Assembly: GCA_019637195.1 (NCBI GenBank)
Contig: JAHBWA010000024.1
Location: 20,261 to 84,260 of the forward strand
Direction: 5' to 3'
Length of the DNA: 64,000 nucleotides
Source: Labilithrix sp.
GTDB lineage: Bacteria > Myxococcota_A > Polyangia > Polyangiales > Polyangiaceae
A program made the translations under genes and the position numbers. How positions within the stretch are numbered: position 1 is the stretch's first letter; each line of letters starts with the position of its first letter. Below the pieces are notes generated by a model that did not search any database, had not been told where the DNA came from, and worked only from the letters and a program-made list of their open reading frames with translations. This document shows positions 18,266 to 27,325 of this stretch, in pieces.

Positions 18266-21200
18266 TCACTCGCCGTGATGCGCGCCGTGACCGTGTCCGT
18301 CGACCGACGGGACGTCGTCGAACCCGTCGTCTTCGTCCTCCTCCGGGTGCAGCGCCTCGCGGCGCGCCGCGACGAGGAGCATCGCGGGCAGGGCGAGCAT
18401 CGACACGATCATCCCGATGAGGAGCCCGCCGATGACGACCGTGGCGAGCGGGCGCTGGACCTCGGCGCCCGTCCCGGTGGCGGTGGCGGCGGGGATGAAG
18501 CCGATCGCCGCGACGAGCGCCGTGCTGAACGGCGCGCGGAACGCCGCGAGCGAGGCCTTCCGGACGCGCGCGACGACGTCCGCCTCGCGCGGAGTGTCGA
18601 TCAGGCTCTGCGTCATGACGATGCCGGTCATCACGGCGACTCCGCAGAGCGCGATGAAGCCGACGCCGGCCGGGATGCTGAACGGCAACCCTCGCAAGAC
18701 GAGCGCGAAGACGCCGCCGCCGATCGCGAAGGGCAGGTTCGCGAGCGTGATGAACATGTACTTCACGTTGCGGAACATGAAGACCAGCATCAGCGCGATG
18801 ACGCCGATCGACACGGGGACGAGCATCGAGAGGCGCGCCTTGGCGCGGTTGAAGTTCTCGAACTGACCGCCCCACACGACCTCGACCGACTTCGGCAGGT
18901 CGAGCGCCTTGACCTTCGCCTGCGCCTCCTTCACGAAGCTGACCATGTCGCGCCCGCGGACGTTCGTCTGGACGATCAGGCGGCGCTGGTTCTGCTCGCG
19001 GCCGACGACGACGATCGTGTCCTCGGCCTTCACGTCCGCGACCATGCTGAGCGGGACGAGGTTGCCCTGCTGCGTGGCGAGCGGGAGGCGCTCGAGATCC
19101 CGCTCGTCGTCGACGCGCTCGCCGCCGAGGCGGACGACGAGGTCGAACACGCGCTCGTCCTCGCGGACGACGCCGACGGACTGGCCGGCGCGCGCCATCG
19201 CCAGCGCGTCGAGGACGCTGCCCGGCGCGACGCCGAGGCGCCCGACGTGGTCGCGGTTGAGCACGACGCGGATCGACGGCAGCCCCGTCACGATCTCCAT
19301 CTTGGTGTCCGCGGCGCCGGGCGTCGCGGCGACCGCCTTGCGGATCGTGTCGGCGACGTCCTGGATCTCCTGGAGGTCGTCGCCGTAGACCTTGATCGCG
19401 ACGTCTCCCTTGGTGCCGGCGACGAGATCGTTGACGCGCATCTCGATCGGCTGGCTGAAGGCGTGGAGCGTGGCGGGCACGCGCGCCTCGAGCTTGTCCG
19501 AGAGCTCCTGCGCGAGCTTCTCCGGCGTCATCCCCTTGCGCCACTCCTCGCGCGGCTTGAGGATGACGAAGCAATCGCTCGACTCGGGGCCGGCGGAGTC
19601 GACCGCGCCCTCGGGCCGGCCGATGCGGTTCACGACCGTCGCCACCTCGGGCGCCTCGAGCAGCGTCTCCTCGGCGATCGTCGACAGCTCGATCGCCTGC
19701 TTCACGTTCGTGCTCGCCGGCCGGAGCGTGTCGAGGGCGTAGGCGCCCTCGAAGATGCGCGGGAGGAACTCGGCGCCCATCGACATCCCCGCCGAGAGGA
19801 GCGCGATCGCCAGCGCCGCCGCCCCGCCGATCGACGCCCAGGGTCGAGCGAGGACGAAGTCGAGCGCCGGCGCGTAGACGACGCGGAGCTTGCGGATGAG
19901 CCACGGCTCCTTCGCGTCGGCCGAGCCGCGGAGGAAGCGCGGCCCCACGGCGGGCACGAGGACGAGGGCGTAGAACAGCGCGCCCGCGAGCATGAAGCAG
20001 AGCGAGACGACGACGGGGCGGAACATCTTCCCCTCGATGTCCTCGAGCGTGACGAGCGGGAGGAAGACGAGGATCGTGATGACGACGCTGAAGACCGCCG
20101 GCTTCGCGACGTCCGCCATCGCGTGCATGATGCGCCGGCGCCGCCGGTTGCGGTCGGCGACGTTCGCGCCGTGCGTCATGGCGTGCTCGACCGTGAGCAC
20201 CGCGCCCTCGACGACGATGCCGAAGTCGATGGCGCCGAGGCTCATCACGTTGCCCGTGTACCCGACGGCGTTGAGGCCGATGAACCCGACCAGCATCGCG
20301 AAGGGGATCGCGCCGGCGACGAGCAGTCCCGCGCGGAGGCTGCCGAGCGTGAGGAGGAGGCAGACGACGACGATGACCGCGCCCTCGGTCAGGTTCTTCG
20401 CCACCGTCTTGAGGACGCGGTTGATGAACTCGGCGCGATCGTAATAGGCGTCGATGCTCACGCCGCTCGGCAGGTACGGCGTGATCTCCGCGATCTTGTC
20501 CTTCACGCCCTCGACGACGTCGCGGCTGTTCGCGCCCTTCAGCATGAGCACGCTGCCGCCGACGATCTCGCCGCGGCCGTCGCGGGTCATCGCCCCCTGG
20601 CGCTGCGCGGGCCCCGTGTCGACCGTGCCGAGCTGGCTCAGGCGGACGGGGATGCCGTTGTCGTCGGTGTGGACGACCGTGGCGGCGATGTCCTCGAGCC
20701 CCTTGTAGCGGGCGTCGCCGCGGAGGACGATCTGCTCGCCGGCGGACTCCACGTAGCCGCCGCCGCCGACGCGGTTGTCCTTCGAGATCGCCTCCTTCAC
20801 CATCTCGATGGAGACGGCGTGGGCGGCGAGGCGCGCGGGATCGAGCGTCACGCGGTACTGCTTCAGCGCGCCGCCGAACCCGACGACCTCGATGACGCCC
20901 GGCACCTGGCGGAGCTTGGGCCCGAGCTGCCACTCGACGATCGTCCGGAGCTCCTCCGGGGAGCGTCCGTCGCCGCGCAGCTCGAACATGTAGATCTCGC
21001 CGAGCGCCGTCGTGATCGGCCCGAGCTCCGGCTTGCCGAGCTCGGGCGGGATCTGCTCGCGGATCTGGACGAGCCGCTCGTTGACGAGCTGGCGCGCGAA
21101 GTAGACGTCCACCTCGTCGGTGAAGATGAGCGTGACGATCGAGATCCCGAGCTTGCTCGTGCTGCGCGTGTGCTTGAGGCCGGGGATGCCCGCGACGCCG

Positions 21201-21409
21201 CGCTCGATCGGCTGGGTGATCTGCGACTCGACCTCGGTCGCCGACAGCGCCGAGGCGCGCGTCACGACCTGGACCTGGATGTTGGTGAGGTCCGGGACGG
21301 CGTCGATCGCGAGCTCCTTCGCCGCGTAGACGCCTGCCCCGATGATACCGAGGCAGATCATGATCGCGATGAAGGCGTTCTTCGCCGCCCAGATGACGAG
21401 CGCCCTCAT
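18266..21409 (-). CDS. HME-RND efflux pump, CzcA/CusA family
   Basis: This 1047-aa protein is a proton-driven inner-membrane pump of the heavy-metal-efflux RND group, exporting metal ions across both membranes with an adaptor and an outer-membrane channel. The N-terminus (AVPDLTNIQVQVVTRASALSATEVE) is the family start, and TM4 reads GAIDFGIVVEGAVLTVEHAM near residue 390. In CzcA-type pumps the matching line is DFG...DGAV..VEN, so here the second Asp is Glu and the last Asn is His. The normal length and all TM blocks are present. The C-terminus ends in a His/Asp-rich tail (VDGHGHGAHHGE), possibly a metal-binding tail. The adaptor gene lies 58 bases upstream on the same strand. No outer-membrane channel gene is in the window. 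Confidence 0.93.
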   Translation of the reverse strand: MRALVIWAAKNAFIAIMICLGIIGAGVYAAKELAIDAVPDLTNIQVQVVTRASALSATEVESQITQPIERGVAGIPGLKHTRSTSKLGISIVTLIFTDEVDVYFARQLVNERLVQIREQIPPELGKPELGPITTALGEIYMFELRGDGRSPEELRTIVEWQLGPKLRQVPGVIEVVGFGGALKQYRVTLDPARLAAHAVSIEMVKEAISKDNRVGGGGYVESAGEQIVLRGDARYKGLEDIAATVVHTDDNGIPVRLSQLGTVDTGPAQRQGAMTRDGRGEIVGGSVLMLKGANSRDVVEGVKDKIAEITPYLPSGVSIDAYYDRAEFINRVLKTVAKNLTEGAVIVVVCLLLTLGSLRAGLLVAGAIPFAMLVGFIGLNAVGYTGNVMSLGAIDFGIVVEGAVLTVEHAMTHGANVADRNRRRRRIMHAMADVAKPAVFSVVITILVFLPLVTLEDIEGKMFRPVVVSLCFMLAGALFYALVLVPAVGPRFLRGSADAKEPWLIRKLRVVYAPALDFVLARPWASIGGAAALAIALLSAGMSMGAEFLPRIFEGAYALDTLRPASTNVKQAIELSTIAEETLLEAPEVATVVNRIGRPEGAVDSAGPESSDCFVILKPREEWRKGMTPEKLAQELSDKLEARVPATLHAFSQPIEMRVNDLVAGTKGDVAIKVYGDDLQEIQDVADTIRKAVAATPGAADTKMEIVTGLPSIRVVLNRDHVGRLGVAPGSVLDALAMARAGQSVGVVREDERVFDLVVRLGGERVDDERDLERLPLATQQGNLVPLSMVADVKAEDTIVVVGREQNQRRLIVQTNVRGRDMVSFVKEAQAKVKALDLPKSVEVVWGGQFENFNRAKARLSMLVPVSIGVIALMLVFMFRNVKYMFITLANLPFAIGGGVFALVLRGLPFSIPAGVGFIALCGVAVMTGIVMTQSLIDTPREADVVARVRKASLAAFRAPFSTALVAAIGFIPAATATGTGAEVQRPLATVVIGGLLIGMIVSMLALPAMLLVAARREALHPEEDEDDGFDDVPSVDGHGHGAHHGE

Positions 21410-21467
21410 CGCGCCTCCCCCGCCGGCGCTCCGCCCCGCGCTCCGCCCAGTCCGTGTGCCGGGGAGC

Positions 21468-22628
21468 TCATTGCTTCGTGACTTCGCCGCGGAGCACGAA
21501 GGCGCCCTCGACGACGATCTTCTCGCCCTTGGCGAGGCCCTCGTGGATCTCGGCGACCTCGGTGGTCTTCCGCGCGACCTGGACCTTGCGGACCTCGAAG
21601 GTGCCGACGTCCTTCTCGACGAAGACGACCTTGTCGTCCCCGATCGGCTGCACGGCGGGCGCGGGGATGAGGAAGCGGTCGTGCGAGGCGGTCTCGGGCA
21701 GCTTGATGCTCGCGCGGACGAAGAGCCCCGGCTTGAGGACGTCGTCGTGGTTCTTCACGTCGATGTACGCGCGCGCGGAGCGGCTCTGCTTGCCGATCTG
21801 CGGCTCCACGAGCACGATCTTTCCCTTGAAGGTCTTACCCGGCAGCGCGTCGACGAAGATCTCGGCCTCCTGGCCCACCTGGAAGTACGGGAGGTCCGCC
21901 TCGTAGACGTTGAGCGCGGCGCGGAGATCGCGCGGATCCGCGATGACGAACGCGGTCTCCTTCGCCTGGAGGAAGCGCCCGAGGATCGCGTCGCGCCGGA
22001 CCACCACGCCGTCGATCGGCGCGGTGAGCGAGAGCATTCCGGCACCCGAGATCTTGGTGCCCGCGGTGGGCTGCCCGACGCCGAGCGCCTGGAGCTTCGC
22101 CTTGGCCGCGGCGAGGTCGGCCTCGGTCTTCGACGCCTCGGCCTTCGCCTGCTCGGCCTCGCGCGCGGTGGTCAGCCCCTTCTCGAGGAGGCCGCTCTCG
22201 CGCTCGAGGTTGGTGTTCGCCGACTTCGACGCCGCCTGCGCCGAGAGGTACTCGGCCTGAGCGTTCGCGATGGACGGGACCACGAGCGTAGCGAGGAGCT
22301 GGCCGCGCTTGACGGCATCGCCGGCCTTGACGGTCACCGACGTCAGGCGGCCGTCGACCAGCGTGCCGACCTCGGCGTAGTTGTCGAGGTTGTACTCGAG
22401 CGAGCCAGGCACCTCGAGATCGAGCGCCCCAGTGCTGCTGCCCGCGGGCTCGACCTTGATCCCGAGACGCTCGAGCGACTTCGGGTCGAACTTCACGAGC
22501 TTCGTGCCGTCGGCGCGCAGCGGAGCGGGGTTCTCCTGGGCACGAACCGGCTTCTCCCCCGAGCAACCGGCGCAAGCGGCGAGGACGAGAGCAGCGGAGA
22601 GGCCGAGGGGGATGCGAGGCTTGGACAT
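21468..22628 (-). CDS. HME-RND periplasmic adaptor (CzcB/CusB family), lipoprotein
   Basis: This 386-aa membrane-fusion protein has a lipobox (LSAALVLAACAGCSG), a barrel-sandwich (VGTLVDGRLTSVTVKAGDAVKRGQLLAT), a coiled-coil hairpin (ANAQAEYLSAQAASKS...ADLAAAKAKLQALG) and a beta-barrel plus membrane-proximal domain (DPRDLRAALNVYEADLPYFQVG, then VFVEKDVGTFEVRKVQV). Such adaptors link the RND pump to an outer-membrane channel and may hand over metal. No obvious Met- or His-rich metal site is visible at the N-terminus, unlike copper-type CusB. It is the first gene of the pump operon. The metal is unknown. Confidence 0.9.
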   Translation of the reverse strand: MSKPRIPLGLSAALVLAACAGCSGEKPVRAQENPAPLRADGTKLVKFDPKSLERLGIKVEPAGSSTGALDLEVPGSLEYNLDNYAEVGTLVDGRLTSVTVKAGDAVKRGQLLATLVVPSIANAQAEYLSAQAASKSANTNLERESGLLEKGLTTAREAEQAKAEASKTEADLAAAKAKLQALGVGQPTAGTKISGAGMLSLTAPIDGVVVRRDAILGRFLQAKETAFVIADPRDLRAALNVYEADLPYFQVGQEAEIFVDALPGKTFKGKIVLVEPQIGKQSRSARAYIDVKNHDDVLKPGLFVRASIKLPETASHDRFLIPAPAVQPIGDDKVVFVEKDVGTFEVRKVQVARKTTEVAEIHEGLAKGEKIVVEGAFVLRGEVTKQ

Positions 22629-22780
22629 GTGTTGGCGACAGCAGACGTTGCCTGTCCCGAAGGCCCGTCATTCTGACACCAACCCGCGCCGAATTCCTAC
22701 TTGGGAGATCGTTTGAGTCCCAACGATTACCCAGTTCGTAGCGAAACGCGACGACCCGTGACCGACCGTAGACACCTGCC

Positions 22781-22908
22781 ACGGTCGTCGGCGCCGAGCG
22801 TCGAGCCGCCGGCGCCGAACGCGAACGGGAAGCCGGCGACCGTCGTCGGCGCCGAGCGTCAGCCGCCGACGCCGAACTTGAACGGGAAGCCGGCGACCGT
22901 CGTCGGCG
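22781..22908. repeat. tandem copies of the 3' end of the AgmX-domain gene
   Basis: A unit of about 58 bases occurs 2.4 times. The 3' coding end of the minus-strand gene (22859-22908) is repeated as 22801-22851 with a few substitutions, and a partial third copy lies at 22781-22802. The copies after the stop codon would encode a variant of the same C-terminal peptide (TVAGFPF..G.GG). Confidence 0.8.
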
Positions 22909-24286
22909 AGTCGCTCGCCGGAAACTTCCAGCGCTGCACCTGACGGACGACGCAGCCCTCGACGCGCGCGTTCGACAGCGTCGTCCCTGCGACCGACGCG
23001 GTCGTCACGCTGCCGCTCGGATCGATCTGCCACTGCACGGTGACGCCGCCCTTCAGCCCCGGGTTGCGCTGCGCCTCGGACTCGTAGCAGGCGCGCACCG
23101 CGCCGATGTGACTCATGACGACGCGTCGGATCTGCTCGGGCGAGAGGCCGCCCTTCGCGGCCGCCGTGCCGGTCCCCACCGCGACCTTCGCTTCGCCGGG
23201 ACCGCCGCCCGGCCCGTTGCCGCTGCCCGTGCCCCCGCCGGTGCCGCCCTTGCCGTTGCCGCCGCTGCCTCGCCCGCCGGGTCCGCCCCCGCCCGCGCCG
23301 TAGCCGCCGCCGTTGCCCGCGCCGAAGCCGGTGTCGAGCGTGCCCGAGCCGAACGCGGTGCCCGCGCCGGTCCCGCCGCCGCCGCCGCCCGCGCCCTTGA
23401 GGCCGGTGCCTGGTCCGCTGCCGAGGACGAGGTCCTTCGAGTTGAGTCCGGACAACGCCGCCGACACCGTGTTGATCGACTTGAGCGTGTTCTGGATCTC
23501 CTTGCCGGTGTCGCCCTCGAGGACCTCGCTGAGCCCGCCGTAGTGCGTCGTCGGTTTGATCTCGCCGGGCAGGCTCGTGTTGTCGGCGGTCTTGTTCAGG
23601 CCGAGCTTGCCTTCGTCGCCTTTGATCTTCCGGCCGCCGCCCTGGTCCTTCTTGTCCTGCGCGCCGGGATCCTTGATGCCGGAGCCGCCCGCCTGATCGC
23701 CCTCCGCCACGGCCGGCGGTGGTGGCGGCTCGAGCTCCATACGCTTGACCTTGAAGCGCGACGCGAGGTCCTCCGGCGACTCGAGCTCGGGCGGCTTCGG
23801 ATACGGCAGCGGTGTCGAGAGCGTCGAGAGGAGGCCGATGCCGCCCACGTGCAAGATGGCGCTGCAGAGACCCGCGAGGAGCACGAGCAGCTCGGGCGCG
23901 CGGAACGCCCCGATCTTGATCGGCTGCGTCGTGTACTGGAAGAAGAGCGAGACCTGTCCGTACTGAATGAGGCCGAAGTCGCCGGGCATGATCGGCACGG
24001 CCGCGCTCGTCCGCGCGATCGCGACCGGATCCTCGGCGCGGCCGCGGAGGGTGAGCAGGCCGCCGAGGCATCCGCGCGCGTCGAGCTCCCATCCGCCCGC
24101 CGCGGCGCGCACCGGCACCGGCGACATCTCGATGCCCTCGGGGATCGGCAGGTTCGCGTCGGCCGTGTCGCCGAGGTGGAACGATTCACCTCGCGCGAGC
24201 GTGCGCAGCGCGACGACCGTCGTGCCCCAGACGACGGCGACACGAAGCGCGTTCGGCGACTGCGGAGGAGGAGGCAACTTCGCCAT
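22859..24286 (-). CDS. FHA-like and AgmX/PglI C-terminal domain protein (GltG/NfsG-like)
   Basis: This 475-aa protein has an N-terminal domain of about 130 residues that resembles a degenerate FHA fold (RTLARGESFHLGDTADANLPIP), one membrane segment (ELLVLLAGLCSAILHVGGIGLL), a Pro/Gly-rich periplasmic spacer with a long polyglycine section, and a C-terminal TonB-like AgmX/PglI domain (LSPEQIRRVVMSHIGAVRACYESEAQRNPGLKG..., VTVQWQIDPSGSV, CVVRQVQRWKFP; quoted in parts). This order is that of the GltG/NfsG proteins, which carry energy or signals from the inner membrane across the periplasm in gliding or spore-coat machines of Myxococcus. The related TPR and barrel genes lie at 52-57 kb and 61-64 kb. 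It is divergent from the addB-like gene. Confidence 0.75.
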   Translation of the reverse strand: MAKLPPPPQSPNALRVAVVWGTTVVALRTLARGESFHLGDTADANLPIPEGIEMSPVPVRAAAGGWELDARGCLGGLLTLRGRAEDPVAIARTSAAVPIMPGDFGLIQYGQVSLFFQYTTQPIKIGAFRAPELLVLLAGLCSAILHVGGIGLLSTLSTPLPYPKPPELESPEDLASRFKVKRMELEPPPPPAVAEGDQAGGSGIKDPGAQDKKDQGGGRKIKGDEGKLGLNKTADNTSLPGEIKPTTHYGGLSEVLEGDTGKEIQNTLKSINTVSAALSGLNSKDLVLGSGPGTGLKGAGGGGGGTGAGTAFGSGTLDTGFGAGNGGGYGAGGGGPGGRGSGGNGKGGTGGGTGSGNGPGGGPGEAKVAVGTGTAAAKGGLSPEQIRRVVMSHIGAVRACYESEAQRNPGLKGGVTVQWQIDPSGSVTTASVAGTTLSNARVEGCVVRQVQRWKFPASDSPTTVAGFPFKFGVGG

Positions 24287-24526
24287 CGTTGTCGGAGCGT
24301 ATCAGAGGGTTGGAGGCCGCTTCGAGTTCCCGCTTGCGGCTTCGCGGGCGCGGGCGGGCGCGCGGATCCGTGCGCGGTGCGCGGCCTACATGGACGCCCC
24401 GCCTCCGCGCGCCGCGACATGTCGGTCGGAATGTTCGACGCGCGGCTCACCCCTGGGGGTGATGTTCGGTCTCGGCGCCTTCGTGCTCTCTTCGAAGTTC
24501 ATGCGCGCAGGGGGAGAAACGGCCGC
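24287..24526. promoter_or_regulatory. divergent intergenic region upstream of the addAB-cas operon
   Basis: These 240 bases separate the starts of the AgmX-domain gene and the addB-like gene. It should hold the promoter of the whole nuclease-CRISPR operon, since every later gene is within 102 bases of the one before. I see no clear promoter hexamers or operator. Confidence 0.45.
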
Positions 24527-27325
24527 GTGAGGCCTCGGGTCGGTCTTGCCCTCGGCGGGCCCGTGTTCGCCGGCAGCGCGGCTCCTCGCGGGCTCCTCGG
24601 CGCGCCCGCCTGGGGTCCGAGCGGGCTCCTCCGCGACCTGGAGCTGCGCCTCGGCCTCGGCCCCGTCAACGAGGCCGCGAGCGTGCGCGTGCCCCGGTGG
24701 ACCGCGCGAATCAAGGCCGTCGCGGACGCGAGCGCCTTCTATGCACGGTCGTTCGCGGTCGACGAGCTCGGGACGGCGACGACGCTGCTCTCGTGGCGCG
24801 ACGCGCTCGTCGAGGCGGGCTGGGACGGTCGGGTCGTCGCCGGCGGCGGCGACCGGCTCCGCGCGCTCGCCGCGCTCGAGGGCCATGACGGAGAGCCGGT
24901 TCCCCCAGGCGACGCGGACCGGCTCGCCCGCGTCGACCGCGCCCTTCACGACGCGCAGACGCGCGTCTACGAGACGATCGCCTTCGCCGAGGACGTCGCG
25001 CTGTGGCCCCGGCGCTGGCAGAGCATCTTCCGGAAGCTCGCGCACCTCGGGACGCCGACGACAAGCTTCGAGCACACGCGTTCCGGCGCCGACGCCAACG
25101 CCGACGCGCGCTCGGATCTCGGCTTGCTCCAAGCGCACCTGCGTGGACAGGGGCGTGTCGGCGCCGTCCGAGGCGATGGCTCGCTCCTTCTCCTCCGCGG
25201 CGACACCGCCGGAGACCTCGCCGACCTCACCGCCGCGCTGCTCGCCGAGCGACGCGCGGAGGCGGGTGACGACGTCGTCGTCCGAAGCCTCGATCCGTGG
25301 CCGCTCGAGACTGCGCTCACGAAGTTCGGGCTCGCGGCGCAGGGCTGCGCGGGGGGCAGTCGCTGGCGCCCGGCGATGCAGGTGCTCTCGCTCGCGATCG
25401 AGCTCGCCTTCGAGCCGCGCGATCCGTACCGCGTGCTCGAGCTGCTCACGCTGGCGCTCGGGCCCTTCCGCGGCGCGGTCGGGGCACGTCTCGCTCGGGC
25501 CGTGGCCCGCCAGCCCGGCGTCGGCGGCAAGGAGTGGCAGAGGCAGCGCGCCGATTTCGCGGCTCGTCTCCTCCTACGTCATGAGGGTCTCGAACGCGAA
25601 AACGGCGCCTCCGAGACCGACGCGGCTCGGGTCGCTGCCGCGATCGTGGACGAGCGCATGGGCCTCGTCCGCACGTGGCTCGAGGGACCAGCCGCCGATC
25701 CGCGTGGCGCTGCGCGCGCGGACCTCGCCACCGTCGTCGATCGGGTCCGGGAGTGGCTCCGCGCACGTCTTCGCGCGGGCGAGGTCGCGACCTACGGCGC
25801 CGCGCACGCCCAGGCGACGGCGCTCGCCGAGGCGATCACGCATGACGCGCGCGAGCAGCTCTCGCAGGAGGACGCGAGGCAGCTGCTCGATCGCTTCGCC
25901 AGAGGCGAGGACTCCCACGCGCTCTCGTGTGAAGCCGCGGGACGCATCGCTCACGTCGATCATCCAGCGCTGCTCCTCGCGCCGGCCGACCGCGTCTTCA
26001 TTTGGGGCTTCGTTTCCGGCACCGAGCGTCGGCCGCCTCGACTCCCCTGGAACGACGACGAGCTACGCGCGCTCGGGGCGGCCGGCGTCGGGTTCCCGGA
26101 GCCCGCCGCGCTGCTCCGCTTGGAGGCGCAGAGCTGGCGCCGGGCCGTGCTCGCCGCGCGGAGGCAGGTCGTGATGATCGCGCCGCGCACGATCAAGGGA
26201 ATCGCGACGACCCCGCACGCGCTCTGGGACGAGATCTCCGCCCGGCTGGCGCTCGACGCGGGCGGTACGGCGAGGCTCGTCCGCGACGCGCGCGCTCTGC
26301 TCGACGGCGACGCTCGCCTGCAGAGCGAACGACTCGTGAACGTCGCGGTGCATCCGCCGCTTCGACTCCCCGAAGCTCGCGGCGAGTGGACCGTGCCCGC
26401 GGCCGAGCGCCACGGCCACGGCTCTACCGCCGACTCGACCACCTCCGTCACGGCGCTCGAGAGGATCGCGACCTGCCCGCTCGCGTGGGTCCTCGAGCAC
26501 CGCGCGATGATCCGCCCCGGAGCGGTCGCGCGCGTCGTGAGCGGTCCGCAGCTCAACGGTCGCCTCGGCCATCGGCTGGTCGAGGAGCTCCACGGCGCCG
26601 GCGCGTTCGACCTCGCGGAGGACGCCTTCCTCGCGCGCGCGACCGAGCTGTTCGAGGACCTCCTCCGGACCGAAGGCGCGACGCTGCTCTCTCCCGGCGC
26701 CTCGATCGAGCGCCTCCAGCTCACGCGCCAGATCCGTGAGGCGATGCGCGCGCTCCACCGCTACCTCGCGAGCAGCGGCCGCCGAATCGCCGCGGTCGAA
26801 GAGGAGGTAACGACGGACTCGGCGATCGGCCGGCTCCATGGCCGGCTCGATCTCCGCCTCGTCGACGAAGCGGGGAGGTCCGCGATCCTCGACCTGAAGT
26901 GGGGCGGCTCGTCCTACGCCAAGCTCCTCGCCGAAGGTCGAGCCGTGCAGCTCGCCGTGTACGCCCGCGCGGTCGGGCGAGCCTTCGCGAGCGGCGCCTC
27001 CTGGGCCCCGCCGGCGGGATACTTCGCCCTCTCGCGCGGTGAGCTGCTGTCGGCCGACGACCGGATGAAGCCGCTCCGGGTGATCGACGGTTCGTCGCTC
27101 GAAGAGACGCTCGCGCGCGTCGAGGCGACGGCCCGGGCCGTGATCGATCGTCACGACGCCGGCTCCGTCCACGTCGCGGGCACCCGCCGGGCGCTGCCGC
27201 TGCTCGACGCGCTCGGCGTCGGCGACGCCGAACGGGACCGCCACTTCGAGACGTCCCGCGACGCGGCGTGTGGCTACTGCGACTACGACGCGCTCTGCGG
27301 CCGGAAGTGGGAGGAGGTCACGTGA
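24527..27325 (+). CDS. AddB/RecB-like PD-(D/E)XK nuclease, first gene of the CRISPR operon
   Basis: This 932-aa protein ends in a PD-(D/E)XK nuclease of the AddB type: GRLDLRLVDEAGRSAILDLKWGG gives the D...DxK core (about residues 775-790), and four cysteines that would hold a 4Fe-4S cluster are in place, one before the core (TCPLAWVLEH, about 648) and three after it (ACGYCDYDALCG, about 913-924). The N-terminal part resembles the inactive helicase half of AddB (GPSGLLRDLELRLGL near residue 30) and has no Walker A motif. AddB partners AddA in processing DNA ends for recombination. I chose GTG 24527 because GGGGGAG lies 10 bases upstream. The stop overlaps the addA-like start (GTGA). Either a housekeeping AddB or a CRISPR-specialised relative. 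Confidence 0.82.
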   Translation: MRPRVGLALGGPVFAGSAAPRGLLGAPAWGPSGLLRDLELRLGLGPVNEAASVRVPRWTARIKAVADASAFYARSFAVDELGTATTLLSWRDALVEAGWDGRVVAGGGDRLRALAALEGHDGEPVPPGDADRLARVDRALHDAQTRVYETIAFAEDVALWPRRWQSIFRKLAHLGTPTTSFEHTRSGADANADARSDLGLLQAHLRGQGRVGAVRGDGSLLLLRGDTAGDLADLTAALLAERRAEAGDDVVVRSLDPWPLETALTKFGLAAQGCAGGSRWRPAMQVLSLAIELAFEPRDPYRVLELLTLALGPFRGAVGARLARAVARQPGVGGKEWQRQRADFAARLLLRHEGLERENGASETDAARVAAAIVDERMGLVRTWLEGPAADPRGAARADLATVVDRVREWLRARLRAGEVATYGAAHAQATALAEAITHDAREQLSQEDARQLLDRFARGEDSHALSCEAAGRIAHVDHPALLLAPADRVFIWGFVSGTERRPPRLPWNDDELRALGAAGVGFPEPAALLRLEAQSWRRAVLAARRQVVMIAPRTIKGIATTPHALWDEISARLALDAGGTARLVRDARALLDGDARLQSERLVNVAVHPPLRLPEARGEWTVPAAERHGHGSTADSTTSVTALERIATCPLAWVLEHRAMIRPGAVARVVSGPQLNGRLGHRLVEELHGAGAFDLAEDAFLARATELFEDLLRTEGATLLSPGASIERLQLTRQIREAMRALHRYLASSGRRIAAVEEEVTTDSAIGRLHGRLDLRLVDEAGRSAILDLKWGGSSYAKLLAEGRAVQLAVYARAVGRAFASGASWAPPAGYFALSRGELLSADDRMKPLRVIDGSSLEETLARVEATARAVIDRHDAGSVHVAGTRRALPLLDALGVGDAERDRHFETSRDAACGYCDYDALCGRKWEEVT

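Noticed and set aside
18275..21481. Plus-strand open frame of 1068 codons opposite the RND pump
   Set aside because: Repetitive Asp/Arg/Val/Leu composition with no family match; the minus strand encodes a clear HME-RND pump.
22701..22723. TTGGGA/TCCCAA hairpin after the AgmX-domain gene
   Set aside because: Only 6 bp with an 11-base loop and no T-run in either direction; not a convincing terminator.
24108..24526. N-terminal extension of the AddB-like frame far upstream of 24527
   Set aside because: The frame is open much further left but runs antisense through the AgmX-domain gene; the first start with a strong ribosome site and AddB-like sequence is GTG 24527.
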